DNA from: UM-FILTER-47-13 sp964445195
GTDB taxonomy: Bacteria; Pseudomonadota; Alphaproteobacteria; Micavibrionales; Micavibrionaceae
Length of the DNA: 14,828 nucleotides
Assembly: GCA_964445195.1 (NCBI GenBank)
Contig: CAYUKA010000041.1
Location: 1-14,828, forward strand
Reading direction: 5' to 3'
The notes beneath the pieces are model-generated. The model did not search any database. It was not told where the DNA came from and was given only the letters and a program-made list of their open reading frames with translations. The position numbers and the translations under genes were made by a program. Of the stretch, positions 1-5,209 are shown in pieces. Position 1 is the stretch's first letter. Each line of letters starts with the position of its first letter.

Positions 1-2
1 GA

Positions 3-449
3 TCAGCGCGGCATTCGCATGTTATGCACAAGGCCTGCTGTTATCTTTTCTATTTCTTTTTTAAAGTTTTCTTTTCTTCCTTTATATGGTGTGGACAGAT
101 CTGTCGTGTCTGGAGTGGACGAATCTGTCCGGTCTAGAGTGGACAAATCTGTCGTGGTAAGTTTGGGGCTGTGGATAAGTATCGACTTATCCACATAGTA
201 GATATTCGATTGACCACGCCCCCGTTGTTGTGTCGTTACCAATTTATGGCTTTCCAATTCAGCAATAAAACGCTGCACATTCCTTGACGAAAAACCGAGC
301 TCTTCCCCTAACGTTGCCAGTTTGGGAAAAGCCTGCCCATCCTTGCCCGCATACTGAATGAGGCGCGCGCAGCATAATTTTGCGCCAGGACTTAAATCTG
401 TCCGGCGCAGTATCTCATTCGGGATCGGGGCAAAGGTCAGTTGGCTCAT
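3..449 (-). CDS. Winged-helix (HTH_36-like) replication initiator-like protein
   Basis: This 148-aa protein has an N-terminal winged helix at about residues 10-85, with wing-like GRGQSNIYYVD, of the type seen in phage O-like and plasmid initiators. A Thr/Ser/Asp-rich linker at about 97-121 repeats TDLSTP-like units, and a short basic tail (KGRKENFKKEIEK) follows. The linker is encoded by three 24-bp DNA repeats, and the codons just before it carry two perfect DnaA boxes, so the gene seems to contain its own binding sites, as lambda O does. Its ATG overlaps the stop of the upstream DUF6362-like gene (ATGA at 446-449), which implies translational coupling. The stop codon sits at 3-5, so the frame is complete, although the tail is short for an initiator. 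A plain transcriptional regulator is the alternative. The HTH fold is fairly certain; the replication role is inference. Confidence 0.65.
   Translation of the reverse strand: MSQLTFAPIPNEILRRTDLSPGAKLCCARLIQYAGKDGQAFPKLATLGEELGFSSRNVQRFIAELESHKLVTTQQRGRGQSNIYYVDKSILIHSPKLTTTDLSTLDRTDSSTPDTTDLSTPYKGRKENFKKEIEKITAGLVHNMRMPR
91..162. repeat. Three tandem 24-bp iterons
   Basis: Units begin at 91, 115 and 139 with exact 24-bp spacing and share GTGGAC followed by ATCTGTC. The first holds the perfect 12-bp palindrome GACAGATCTGTC (94-105); the other two are one-sided variants (GACGAATCTGTC, GACAAATCTGTC). A fourth partial copy, AATCTGTCCGG, lies near the gene start at 395-405. The period is a multiple of three and of about two helical turns, so the repeats keep the reading frame and would put bound protein on nearly the same DNA face. 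Confidence 0.8.
170..195. promoter_or_regulatory. Inverted pair of perfect DnaA boxes
   Basis: TTATCCACA is present on the plus strand at 187-195 and on the minus strand at 170-178. Together they form a perfect inverted repeat with 11-bp arms around a 4-bp centre (ATCG). Both match the bacterial DnaA-box consensus TTATNCACA exactly. Confidence 0.7.
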
Positions 450-829
450 ATGCGGGCGGCGATCTTACCCAGCGCACATTTATACATCTCCCACGCCTTT
501 GTGCGACCCACGCCAAACTGCGCGCAAATCAGCTTCCAACGCACACGTTCCGCCCTTTGCCAGACGAGCTTGCGCTCGTCCACCTCTAACCAGCGAAGCC
601 ACACAAACAGGACTTCCTCCATTTCGGTGATGTCATCCATGCTTGGCCTGACGCGCATCGGCTCTTTTTCCATCTGCAGGATTTCCATCTCATCGCGCTT
701 GATTTGTGGCCATGTGCTGAAATAGCCCTGAACACGCTCCTCAGGTAATCGGCGCAGCGTGCGCGCCGCATCATGAATGCGATCTTCGACGTATTTTTGT
801 TTTACGGTAACGGTCTTGGCTTGTTTCAT
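446..829 (-). CDS. DUF6362-like protein (helix-turn-helix, element-borne)
   Basis: This 127-aa basic protein resembles, from memory, the DUF6362 family found in alphaproteobacterial prophages and integrative elements. The recognisable pattern is RVQGYFSTWPQIKRDE at about residues 33-48, then MEEVLFVWLRWLEVDERKLVW at mid-protein (about 70-90), then a C-terminal HTH-like stretch (KLICAQFGVGRTKAWEMY). The family has no established function known to me; the C-terminal part looks like a DNA-binding HTH. It is coupled by ATGA overlaps to the 80-aa gene upstream and the initiator-like gene downstream, so the three are probably made together. Confidence 0.6.
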   Translation of the reverse strand: MKQAKTVTVKQKYVEDRIHDAARTLRRLPEERVQGYFSTWPQIKRDEMEILQMEKEPMRVRPSMDDITEMEEVLFVWLRWLEVDERKLVWQRAERVRWKLICAQFGVGRTKAWEMYKCALGKIAARI

Positions 830-1068
830 GAGCGCACCTCCATAATACCTGTTGAGGGCTTTGGGTCACGCTCAATGGATTTGAGTTTGATAATCCCGTC
901 AATCCAGTGCAGGGCTCTGCCAACTTCACGGACTTCTTTAATCAGTTGCTGGCGGATCATTTCCAGATCATCATCGCTTAAATCTTTCAGATGCCCCACC
1001 GGCGTGTGTTGCACCCATTTAAAAACGGCATCACCAAGGTCGATTTTTTCTTTTACGGACAGTGTCAT
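826..1068 (-). CDS. Small hypothetical protein, first gene of the initiator operon
   Basis: I do not recognise this 80-aa protein. It is charged, predicted mostly helical, with an acidic DLSDDDLEMI segment in the middle and no signal peptide or membrane segment. A good Shine-Dalgarno (AAGGAG, about 5 nt before the ATG) supports the start. Its stop overlaps the start of the DUF6362-like gene (ATGA at 826-829). It is the first gene after the promoter-like motif at 1104-1136, and its position suggests an early element function, but nothing in the protein gives one. Confidence 0.65.
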   Translation of the reverse strand: MTLSVKEKIDLGDAVFKWVQHTPVGHLKDLSDDDLEMIRQQLIKEVREVGRALHWIDGIIKLKSIERDPKPSTGIMEVRS

Positions 1069-1103
1069 GTTTGCTCCTTCTAGGTTTTGTTGGTCCTAAA
1101 AGC

Positions 1104-1136
1104 GCCGGTACAAGATTGGTTTTCGGAATGACGAAG
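1104..1136 (-). promoter_or_regulatory. Promoter-like bipartite motif, copy 1
   Basis: On the minus strand this reads CTTCGTCATT-N13-TTGTACCGGC. It ends 35 bp before the ATG of the 80-aa gene (1068). An identical pair of 10-mers with identical spacing lies before the recombinase operon at 4438-4470. The layout matches -35 and -10 elements with a short 5' leader. It is not a housekeeping sigma-70 consensus, so it may be read by the sigma-like factor encoded at 1159-1731. A paired operator is the alternative. Confidence 0.55.
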
Positions 1137-1158
1137 CCCTCGCGATATTTTTTTCGTT

Positions 1159-1731
1159 TTATTTTTCCTCCTGCAATTTTTTGAGGTATTTCCGCAAATT
1201 TTGTGCGCGGCTGGATAATGTTGAGCGGCGAATGCCCGTCAGTTTGGCAGCCTCGGATACACTATAATCTTTGAGAATGTGATAGGTTTCCCGCAAGGTA
1301 TCAGGCATATCCCGAATGATGCGTTCTTCATCCATCACCAATTCCAGCGCCTCAATCGATAAAGGCGCATAGCCATCAGACCAAGGTAAATGCGCCTCTG
1401 TTATCGTGTCCAAAAGCTCTATATGATCCACATCATCCAGCAGCGTTTCGGATAGACTGCGCTCTTTTTGACCTGTCCAGTTTTTCTGCGCCTCGGCATT
1501 AACAACCAGATTGCGGGCGTGATTATTAATAACGGACTTAATAAATGATTTTCGATGGCCTTTGGCGGGATCGTATGAAGGCTCAGCTTTGATAAAAGCC
1601 AGCATCAATTCCTGTTCCAGATCCTCGAAATCATCCCGATTAAATATGGGCATTCGCACCATCTGCCTAACTTTAAAAGCAATAAAAAAAGCGGCGTAGG
1701 AGTCTACGCCGCCGTAGCGGTTCTTCGACAT
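1159..1731 (-). CDS. Element-encoded sigma-70-family RNA polymerase sigma factor
   Basis: The 190-aa protein has the two-domain plan of small (ECF-like) sigma factors. A region 2-like segment lies at about residues 12-85 (DLEQELMLAFIKAEPSYDPAKG, then SFIKSVINNHARNL). After a linker, a region 4-like HTH lies at about 128-188 (MPDTLRETYHILKDYSVSEAAKL, RRSTLSSRAQNLRKYL). It would direct RNA polymerase to a dedicated promoter set. The start is supported by GGAGG about 8 nt upstream. It lies between the two operons that share the CTTCGTCATT-N13-TTGTACCGGC motif, which makes it the obvious candidate to read them. No anti-sigma gene is next to it. A phage-type sigma-like regulator without true sigma activity cannot be excluded. 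Confidence 0.7.
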   Translation of the reverse strand: MSKNRYGGVDSYAAFFIAFKVRQMVRMPIFNRDDFEDLEQELMLAFIKAEPSYDPAKGHRKSFIKSVINNHARNLVVNAEAQKNWTGQKERSLSETLLDDVDHIELLDTITEAHLPWSDGYAPLSIEALELVMDEERIIRDMPDTLRETYHILKDYSVSEAAKLTGIRRSTLSSRAQNLRKYLKKLQEEK

Positions 1732-1871
1732 TCTTTCTCCTCCGAGTTGTTTTGCTCAGAGAGAAAAAATGCAAAAATAAGCGCAATTAGAAGACGTTAT
1801 GAACGAATTGGTACAACCATTATTTGGTCGATACCGTCTAACCCTTTAGGGGATAATGTTTTGATATTTTT

Positions 1872-1887
1872 GGATTTTGGAAAATCC
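1872..1887. repeat. Short perfect inverted repeat
   Basis: GGATTTT and AAAATCC flank a 2-bp centre. The repeat lies in the spacer between the KorB-like gene and the sigma-like gene. No T-run follows on either strand, so it is unlikely to be an intrinsic terminator. It may be an operator or a transcript hairpin. Confidence 0.4.
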
Positions 1888-1892
1888 TACGC

Positions 1893-1917
1893 TTGTATGA
1901 TGTTATTGGTCATACAA
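1893..1917. promoter_or_regulatory. Operator-like inverted repeat
   Basis: TTGTATGA and TCATACAA form perfect 8-bp arms around 9 bp. The repeat lies just beyond the stop of the KorB/ParB-like gene and upstream of the sigma-like gene. The arm spacing is about one and a half helical turns centre to centre, suitable for a dimeric HTH regulator. The regulator is unknown. Confidence 0.45.
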
Positions 1918-1942
1918 TTGTCTTCTGGCGGATGCGTGATTA

Positions 1943-2347
1943 TCAGATACGAAAACCAAATTGTTTCTCTTGCTCATCCCATAATAACGGGAATGGTTTT
2001 TCAACATCGCATAGGCCAAATCCATCAGGCTGGTTACCATCCAAAATAGCTTTGATGATATTTGGCGAGAGGCGGTTTAAACGCAAAATCCGCAACACAT
2101 ATGAGCGGTTAATATTTTCAATCTCGCTTATATCTTCGGCGCTGTTGCATTTGCCAATCTTGATCCATTTTTGCCATTTATAGGCTCGCCCCAGCGCTTT
2201 CAGGAGCTTTTCATCACGCCTGTTTTCACGATCAAACCGCCTTAAATCCTGCCCTTGTGGTCCCACGATAACTTTCTTGCCGCCCCATTTTTTCATGTTA
2301 ACCGGCACATGGATTACGATTTTATGATTATCTGTATCAAGCTGCAT
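1943..2347 (-). CDS. KorB/ParB-like HTH protein, recombinase partner
   Basis: This 134-aa protein has a helix-turn-helix of the KorB/ParB type at about residues 68-103 (SAEDISEIENINRSYVLRIL, then LSPNIIKAILDGNQP). The short C-terminal part carries PFPLLWDEQ, a pattern I recall from proteins encoded directly after DUF2924/serine recombinase pairs in alphaproteobacteria. It lacks the ParB N-terminal nuclease-like domain. It starts immediately after the recombinase stop (TAA-ATG) with GGAGG about 8 nt upstream, so it is coexpressed and probably binds DNA as an accessory or regulator of recombination. That role is inferred from neighbours. Confidence 0.65.
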   Translation of the reverse strand: MQLDTDNHKIVIHVPVNMKKWGGKKVIVGPQGQDLRRFDRENRRDEKLLKALGRAYKWQKWIKIGKCNSAEDISEIENINRSYVLRILRLNRLSPNIIKAILDGNQPDGFGLCDVEKPFPLLWDEQEKQFGFRI

Positions 2348-3706
2348 TTACGATACCTCCCTTAATTGTTCCTGTTTATTGATAGTGAGCTGAAGCTGGT
2401 GGACAACATCCTTAATCCCGCTGGCGCGATATTCGATATCGACACCATTTGATTTGACCACCACCCGAGAAATCAGTAACTGCGTGATACGTTTTTGTTC
2501 ACCGGGGTAGAGTAAATCCCAAAATGACCCCAGCCGCCTTAAACTTTCATGCAGCTCATATTCCTGAAATGCAGGATTGTCTTTTTTAGTGTGCCTCCAG
2601 ACCTCGACCAGTATTTTCGGGCTTGCAAAGATGGCTTTGAGCTGTCCCTTGATAATGGCATCAATTTCACCCGCAGGAATCCTGCTGACTGGACATTCAC
2701 CGCAACTGTGCTGGCGATATGAGTTAGTGACGTAATAATTATAGCGTTTGTCTTTTTTCTTGGTGTAGGTGGGCGACATCGCCCCGTGACACCCACCGCA
2801 GACAATAATACCTTTCAGCAGCGCATCGGATTTAGCCGCATAAGTGCGCTTGCGTTTTACACTGGATTTTTCAGAGAGTATCTCCTGCGCCTTGTTAAAC
2901 AGCTCCATTGATATAATCGGTCGGTGCTGTCCTGGGTAATACGTGCCTTTGTGATGAACCTCGGCAATATAGAGCCTGTTTCTCAAAATGGTTTTGACTG
3001 TCGCGGTACCATATTTATGTCCCCCTCGACGTTGCCCTGTACGACTGGTGTAAGATTTTGTTTTATAGCCTTCATCATTTAGCTTTTTCAGGACCAGTGA
3101 AATAGAGCCACCAAGCAGGACATAGGTCTCAAAGATATATTTGACCTGATCGGCCTCAACAGGATTGATGATGAGCTTGCGGTCGACCACGTCGTAACCC
3201 AGCGGCGGCGGACCACCCATCCACATGCCTTTCTTCTTCGATGCGGCAAACTTATCGCGGATACGCTCGCCCGTGACTTCACGTTCAAACTGAGCAAAAC
3301 TAAGCAGGATGTTGAGCGTTAATCGCCCCATGGAATCTTGCGTATTAAAATGCTGGGTGACAGAAACAAAGCTCGTGCCATATGCATCAAACACTTCCAC
3401 CAGCTTGGCAAAGTCGGCCAGCGAGCGTGTCAAACGGTCAACCTTGTAAACCACCACCGTATCAATGCGACCGGCTTTAATATCTTCAATCAGCTTCTTC
3501 AAGCCAGGGCGGTCCATGTTCCCACCCGAAAAGCCCCCATCATCATACAAGTCAGGAATAATACGCCAACCTTCATTCTTCATGGCTTCGACATATTTTT
3601 CTCCAGCCTCGCGCTGGGCATCCAGCGTGTTGTAATCCATATCAAGGCCTTCCTCGGTGGATTTACGCGTGTAGATAGCGCAACGGATAATTTTCTTTTG
3701 CTGCAT
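2348..3706 (-). CDS. Serine site-specific recombinase (large resolvase/integrase type)
   Basis: This 452-aa recombinase cuts and rejoins DNA through a phosphoserine link and is the likely integration/excision enzyme. The resolvase domain is at about residues 6-155: YTRKST with nucleophile Ser16, an SGGNMDRPG segment near 60-68, and VDRLTRS with Arg91/Arg94. The Recombinase domain follows (GGPPPLGYDV at about 164-173 onward). A zinc ribbon has Cys303/Cys306 and Cys335/Cys338. The C-terminal tail is short, so total length is at the low end for large serine recombinases. All catalytic landmarks I can check are present. Its ATG shares a base with the DUF2924 stop (TAATG), and GGAGG precedes it. 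The target site is not known; the palindrome at 4534-4557 and the tRNA-Tyr 3' end are candidates. Confidence 0.92.
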   Translation of the reverse strand: MQQKKIIRCAIYTRKSTEEGLDMDYNTLDAQREAGEKYVEAMKNEGWRIIPDLYDDGGFSGGNMDRPGLKKLIEDIKAGRIDTVVVYKVDRLTRSLADFAKLVEVFDAYGTSFVSVTQHFNTQDSMGRLTLNILLSFAQFEREVTGERIRDKFAASKKKGMWMGGPPPLGYDVVDRKLIINPVEADQVKYIFETYVLLGGSISLVLKKLNDEGYKTKSYTSRTGQRRGGHKYGTATVKTILRNRLYIAEVHHKGTYYPGQHRPIISMELFNKAQEILSEKSSVKRKRTYAAKSDALLKGIIVCGGCHGAMSPTYTKKKDKRYNYYVTNSYRQHSCGECPVSRIPAGEIDAIIKGQLKAIFASPKILVEVWRHTKKDNPAFQEYELHESLRRLGSFWDLLYPGEQKRITQLLISRVVVKSNGVDIEYRASGIKDVVHQLQLTINKQEQLREVS

Positions 3707-4194
3707 TATTTGGCCCCTCCAATTTTGCGAGATCGTCTATAGGGGCGAGGGTTTTCCTTTTTCCCAAGGCCAAAAAATACATTGCCGTTCCAGCGCGTGC
3801 CAGTAATGGCGTATGCAATGCCAGAGAGGCTTTTATATTTAACGCCCTGATACTCGTAGCCTTCCTCCAGCACCGTCACATGATGTTCAACGCCTTTGAC
3901 CTCCCGCACCAGTCTTGTGCCGATGGCAAGCCGGGAAACATCGCCTTTACGTTCTTTCAGGGATTTGTTCTCGGCCAGCGCCTCCAGCCGGTCAATCGTC
4001 TGCTTGGTCAAGCCGCCGTATGACAATTCCTGAATACGGTAAATCAACTCACCCATCAGATAGCTTTTGTTCGATCTGCTTTTTGGCGGATCATCAAAAT
4101 AGCGTGGCCATTCTGCCAACAACTCTTTTGCGCTCATACCTTCAAACTCCGCCGCTGTTCTTACAACATCAATCTTCATGTCTAACTCCTTCAT
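3706..4194 (-). CDS. DUF2924 protein, partner of the serine recombinase
   Basis: The 162-aa protein matches DUF2924, which is very often encoded just upstream of serine recombinases in alphaproteobacteria. Key stretches are ELIYRIQELSYGGL at about 49-62, then GTRLVREVKGVEHHVTVLE and KSLSGIAYAITGTRWNG. Its biochemical role is not established; a recombination directionality or DNA-binding helper is plausible from its constant pairing. Two starts are possible. ATG at 4194 overlaps the upstream stop (ATGA). ATG at 4179 (157 aa) is preceded 6 nt earlier by AAGGAG lying inside the first codons of the longer form. I slightly favour 4179 as the main start. Confidence 0.88.
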   Translation of the reverse strand: MKELDMKIDVVRTAAEFEGMSAKELLAEWPRYFDDPPKSRSNKSYLMGELIYRIQELSYGGLTKQTIDRLEALAENKSLKERKGDVSRLAIGTRLVREVKGVEHHVTVLEEGYEYQGVKYKSLSGIAYAITGTRWNGNVFFGLGKKENPRPYRRSRKIGGAK

Positions 4195-4406
4195 TTCCCT
4201 TGTTGTTTTGAGAATTTTTTGTTGTTAGAGCATGAATGCTTCGAAGAGACGGGAAGTCCAGTCAAACCTCTCTTATTCTCAAGGTTTTTCAATATGTTGA
4301 CATCGTCCTGATTATCTCTGGATACGGCCTTGGCCAGAATGGATGCTATTTCTTTTAAACGTTCATTTGCGCTCATTTCATCGGGCAGTTTTGTACTTAG
4401 TCGCAT
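4191..4406 (-). CDS. Small element protein, first gene of the recombinase operon
   Basis: This is a 71-aa basic protein. The N-terminal helix MSANERLKEIASILAKAV resembles, from memory, small unnamed proteins encoded ahead of DUF2924 and serine recombinase genes. The second half is Lys/Asn/Ser-rich and looks disordered. GGAG seven nt before the ATG supports the start, and its TGA overlaps the longer DUF2924 start. It is the first gene after promoter-like copy 2. Its function is unknown; a helper or regulator of the recombinase is a guess from position. Confidence 0.65.
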   Translation of the reverse strand: MRLSTKLPDEMSANERLKEIASILAKAVSRDNQDDVNILKNLENKRGLTGLPVSSKHSCSNNKKFSKQQGK

Positions 4407-4437
4407 GTGAGAACTCCATATTTGTTGTTGCTCTCAG

Positions 4438-4470
4438 GCCGGTACAAAGTCAGATGACGAAATGACGAAG
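4438..4470 (-). promoter_or_regulatory. Promoter-like bipartite motif, copy 2
   Basis: On the minus strand this reads CTTCGTCATT-N13-TTGTACCGGC, identical in both 10-mers and in spacing to 1104-1136. It ends 31 bp before the ATG of the 71-aa gene (4406). In this copy TTCGTCAT is directly repeated. It probably drives the 71-aa/DUF2924/recombinase/KorB-like operon, perhaps by the element's own sigma factor. Confidence 0.55.
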
Positions 4471-4533
4471 GCAGATGAAAAAAATTTGAAAAGTTAGAAA
4501 ACCAGTAAAAAAGATACCATTCATAGGATACCA

Positions 4534-4557
4534 ACCATCATTTTTGAAAATGATGGT
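4534..4557. repeat. Perfect 24-bp palindrome, candidate crossover site or operator
   Basis: ACCATCATTTT and AAAATGATGGT form perfect 11-bp arms around the central dinucleotide TG. No T-run follows on either strand, so it is not an obvious terminator. Serine recombinases exchange strands at a central 2-bp overlap flanked by inverted half-sites, and this one lies beside the recombinase operon. An operator for an element repressor is equally possible. A GATACCA direct repeat (4513-4533) lies immediately beside it. Confidence 0.5.
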
Positions 4558-4711
4558 AAATCAAGGTGTTAAGGTGAGTACGGAAAATCGCAAAGGTGCT
4601 CAGAGAGGTGAGAGAATAAGAGGTTTGAGAGAGAATTTTGCACTGTTATTTTTTCTAACCGTGCTCACGCGCACAGGCGAAACAGCGCAGAAACACGCTT
4701 TTTTCAGACAT

Positions 4712-4736
4712 AAAAAAATACCCATAAAGGGCGTTT
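4712..4736 (-). terminator. Weak intrinsic terminator of tRNA-Tyr
   Basis: On the minus strand, 10 nt beyond the tRNA CCA end, GCCC and GGGT pair across a 5-nt loop (one G-U pair). One C-A mismatch and three A-U pairs lie below. The hairpin runs into seven T residues (4712-4718). The stem is weak, but position and U-tract fit. Confidence 0.5.
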
Positions 4737-4746
4737 GTAAATAAAA

Positions 4747-4832
4747 TGGTGGAGGGGGCAGGATTTGAACCTGCGTAGTCCGAAGACGCCGAATTTACAG
4801 TCCGGTGCATTTGACCGCTCTGCCACCCCTCC
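4747..4832 (-). tRNA. tRNA-Tyr (anticodon GTA)
   Basis: The gene is 86 nt with an encoded CCA (4747-4749). The acceptor stem GGAGGGG pairs with CCCCTCC. The D-arm has GGCAGAGCGGTCAAATGC. The anticodon loop is CTGTAAA with GTA at 4796-4798. A long variable arm, typical of bacterial tRNA-Tyr, follows (GTCTTCGGAC region). The T-arm is GCAGG-TTCAAAT-CCTGC. The mobile element begins just beyond its 3' end, so the tRNA may be the integration site, and its full acceptor and T-arm remain intact. Confidence 0.95.
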
Positions 4833-4857
4833 ATCGCTGCAGGAAAACAGTGCCCTG

Positions 4858-4887
4858 ATAAAAAAAGCTTTTATGCCTTTTTGTCAA
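4858..4887 (-). promoter_or_regulatory. Promoter of tRNA-Tyr
   Basis: On the minus strand a perfect -35 TTGACA (4882-4887) is followed after 18 bp by -10-like TTTTAT (4858-4863). Transcription would start about 18-20 nt before the mature tRNA 5' end at 4832. The tract between and around is AT-rich. Confidence 0.65.
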
Positions 4888-4918
4888 TAGCCAATGCTGT
4901 TTTTCCTGCCGGGGGGGA

Positions 4919-4945
4919 CAGCGGCCACTAAGGCCGCTGGTTTTT
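4919..4945 (+). terminator. Strong GC hairpin with U-tract on the plus strand
   Basis: CAGCGGCC (4919-4926) pairs with GGCCGCTG (4932-4939) across loop ACTAA, followed by GTTTTTA. This is a textbook intrinsic terminator in the plus direction, yet no plus-strand gene lies upstream. In the minus direction it follows the 62-aa gene at once but lacks a T-run (a C-tract follows). It may insulate the minus-strand small gene from the tRNA as a hairpin only, or stop antisense transcription. Confidence 0.5.
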
Positions 4946-5132
4946 ACCCTCGTGTAAAATCGGTGCGTGCACCGACGTAAACCGGGACGGTTGTGATGTC
5001 CGGTTGTGCGGGGCCTTCTATTTCACCACGGTTTGCGGCGCCTTCCATGCCGCCCATATCCTGCATATCCTGGATGGCTCTTGTCGCTGCAGCGCGCAGT
5101 TCCGGTGTGTCTGTTTGTGTCTTCTGTGCCAT
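4944..5132 (-). CDS. Small hypothetical protein (62 aa)
   Basis: I do not recognise this 62-aa protein. It is hydrophilic and acidic in the middle, with an N-terminal helix rich in Ala/Gln/Met (about residues 8-30) and no signal peptide or membrane segment. The case for a real gene is a good Shine-Dalgarno (GAGGAGA, about 8 nt upstream) and a hairpin directly after the stop. It is divergent from rlmB with a 77-bp spacer. Such short proteins are often lineage-specific. Confidence 0.55.
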   Translation of the reverse strand: MAQKTQTDTPELRAAATRAIQDMQDMGGMEGAANRGEIEGPAQPDITTVPVYVGARTDFTRG

Positions 5133-5209
5133 AACTTGTCTCTCCTCTTGCCACCGTAAGGCGGGTGTGTGATCAATATGAACAGCACTATAACAAAAGA
5201 CTTATAATT

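Larger units (their letters stand above)
41..195. other. Candidate replication origin inside the initiator-like gene
   Basis: Read in the direction of the gene (minus strand), three elements follow one another. First, two perfect TTATCCACA DnaA boxes face each other at 170-178 and 187-195. Then come three 24-bp repeats at 91-162. Last is a T/A-rich tract at 41-88, where I count 9 G or C in 48 bases. DnaA boxes, iterons and an AT-rich unwinding region in this order are the standard parts of iteron-type plasmid and lambdoid origins. Function is inferred; the parts are seen directly. Confidence 0.6.
1..4746. mobile_element. Right part of an integrated mobile element next to tRNA-Tyr
   Basis: All eight genes here run on the minus strand, are AT-richer than the genes to the right, and belong to element-type families: serine recombinase with DUF2924, KorB/ParB-like HTH protein, sigma-like factor, DUF6362-like protein and winged-helix initiator-like protein. 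The block ends at the 3' end of a tRNA-Tyr gene, a common landing place for integrating elements. The left end lies outside the window, so I cannot see the second attachment site, and no structural phage gene is visible. It may be a prophage, an integrative element or a remnant. The right boundary at the tRNA is inferred; the true junction could lie anywhere in 4407-4750. Confidence 0.7.
4407..4746. other. 340-bp gene-free spacer between recombinase operon and tRNA-Tyr
   Basis: I see no convincing gene here. The plus-strand open frame at 4544-4744 has no ribosome-binding site and biased, unconvincing composition. The spacer holds, from left to right on the plus strand: promoter-like copy 2 (4438-4470), a GATACCA direct repeat (4513-4519 and 4527-4533), a perfect 24-bp palindrome (4534-4557), a purine-rich stretch (about 4559-4633), and a weak hairpin with a U-tract serving the tRNA (4712-4736). 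The element attachment junction probably lies here or in the tRNA 3' end. Confidence 0.6.

Noticed and set aside
1807..1839. A possible third copy of the promoter-like motif upstream of the sigma gene: TTGTACC on the minus strand with N13 and a partly similar second block.
   Set aside because: Only the TTGTACC half matches well; the other block agrees at few positions and the distance to the ATG (75 bp) differs from the two full copies. It may simply be a sigma-70 -35 element.
1747..2049. Plus-strand open frame of 100 codons.
   Set aside because: It runs antisense into the KorB-like gene, has no ribosome-binding site and unnatural composition; it is a shadow.
4544..4744. Plus-strand open frame of 66 codons between the element and tRNA-Tyr.
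   Set aside because: No Shine-Dalgarno, starts within the palindrome, and the end overlaps the tRNA terminator hairpin; composition is unlike a gene.
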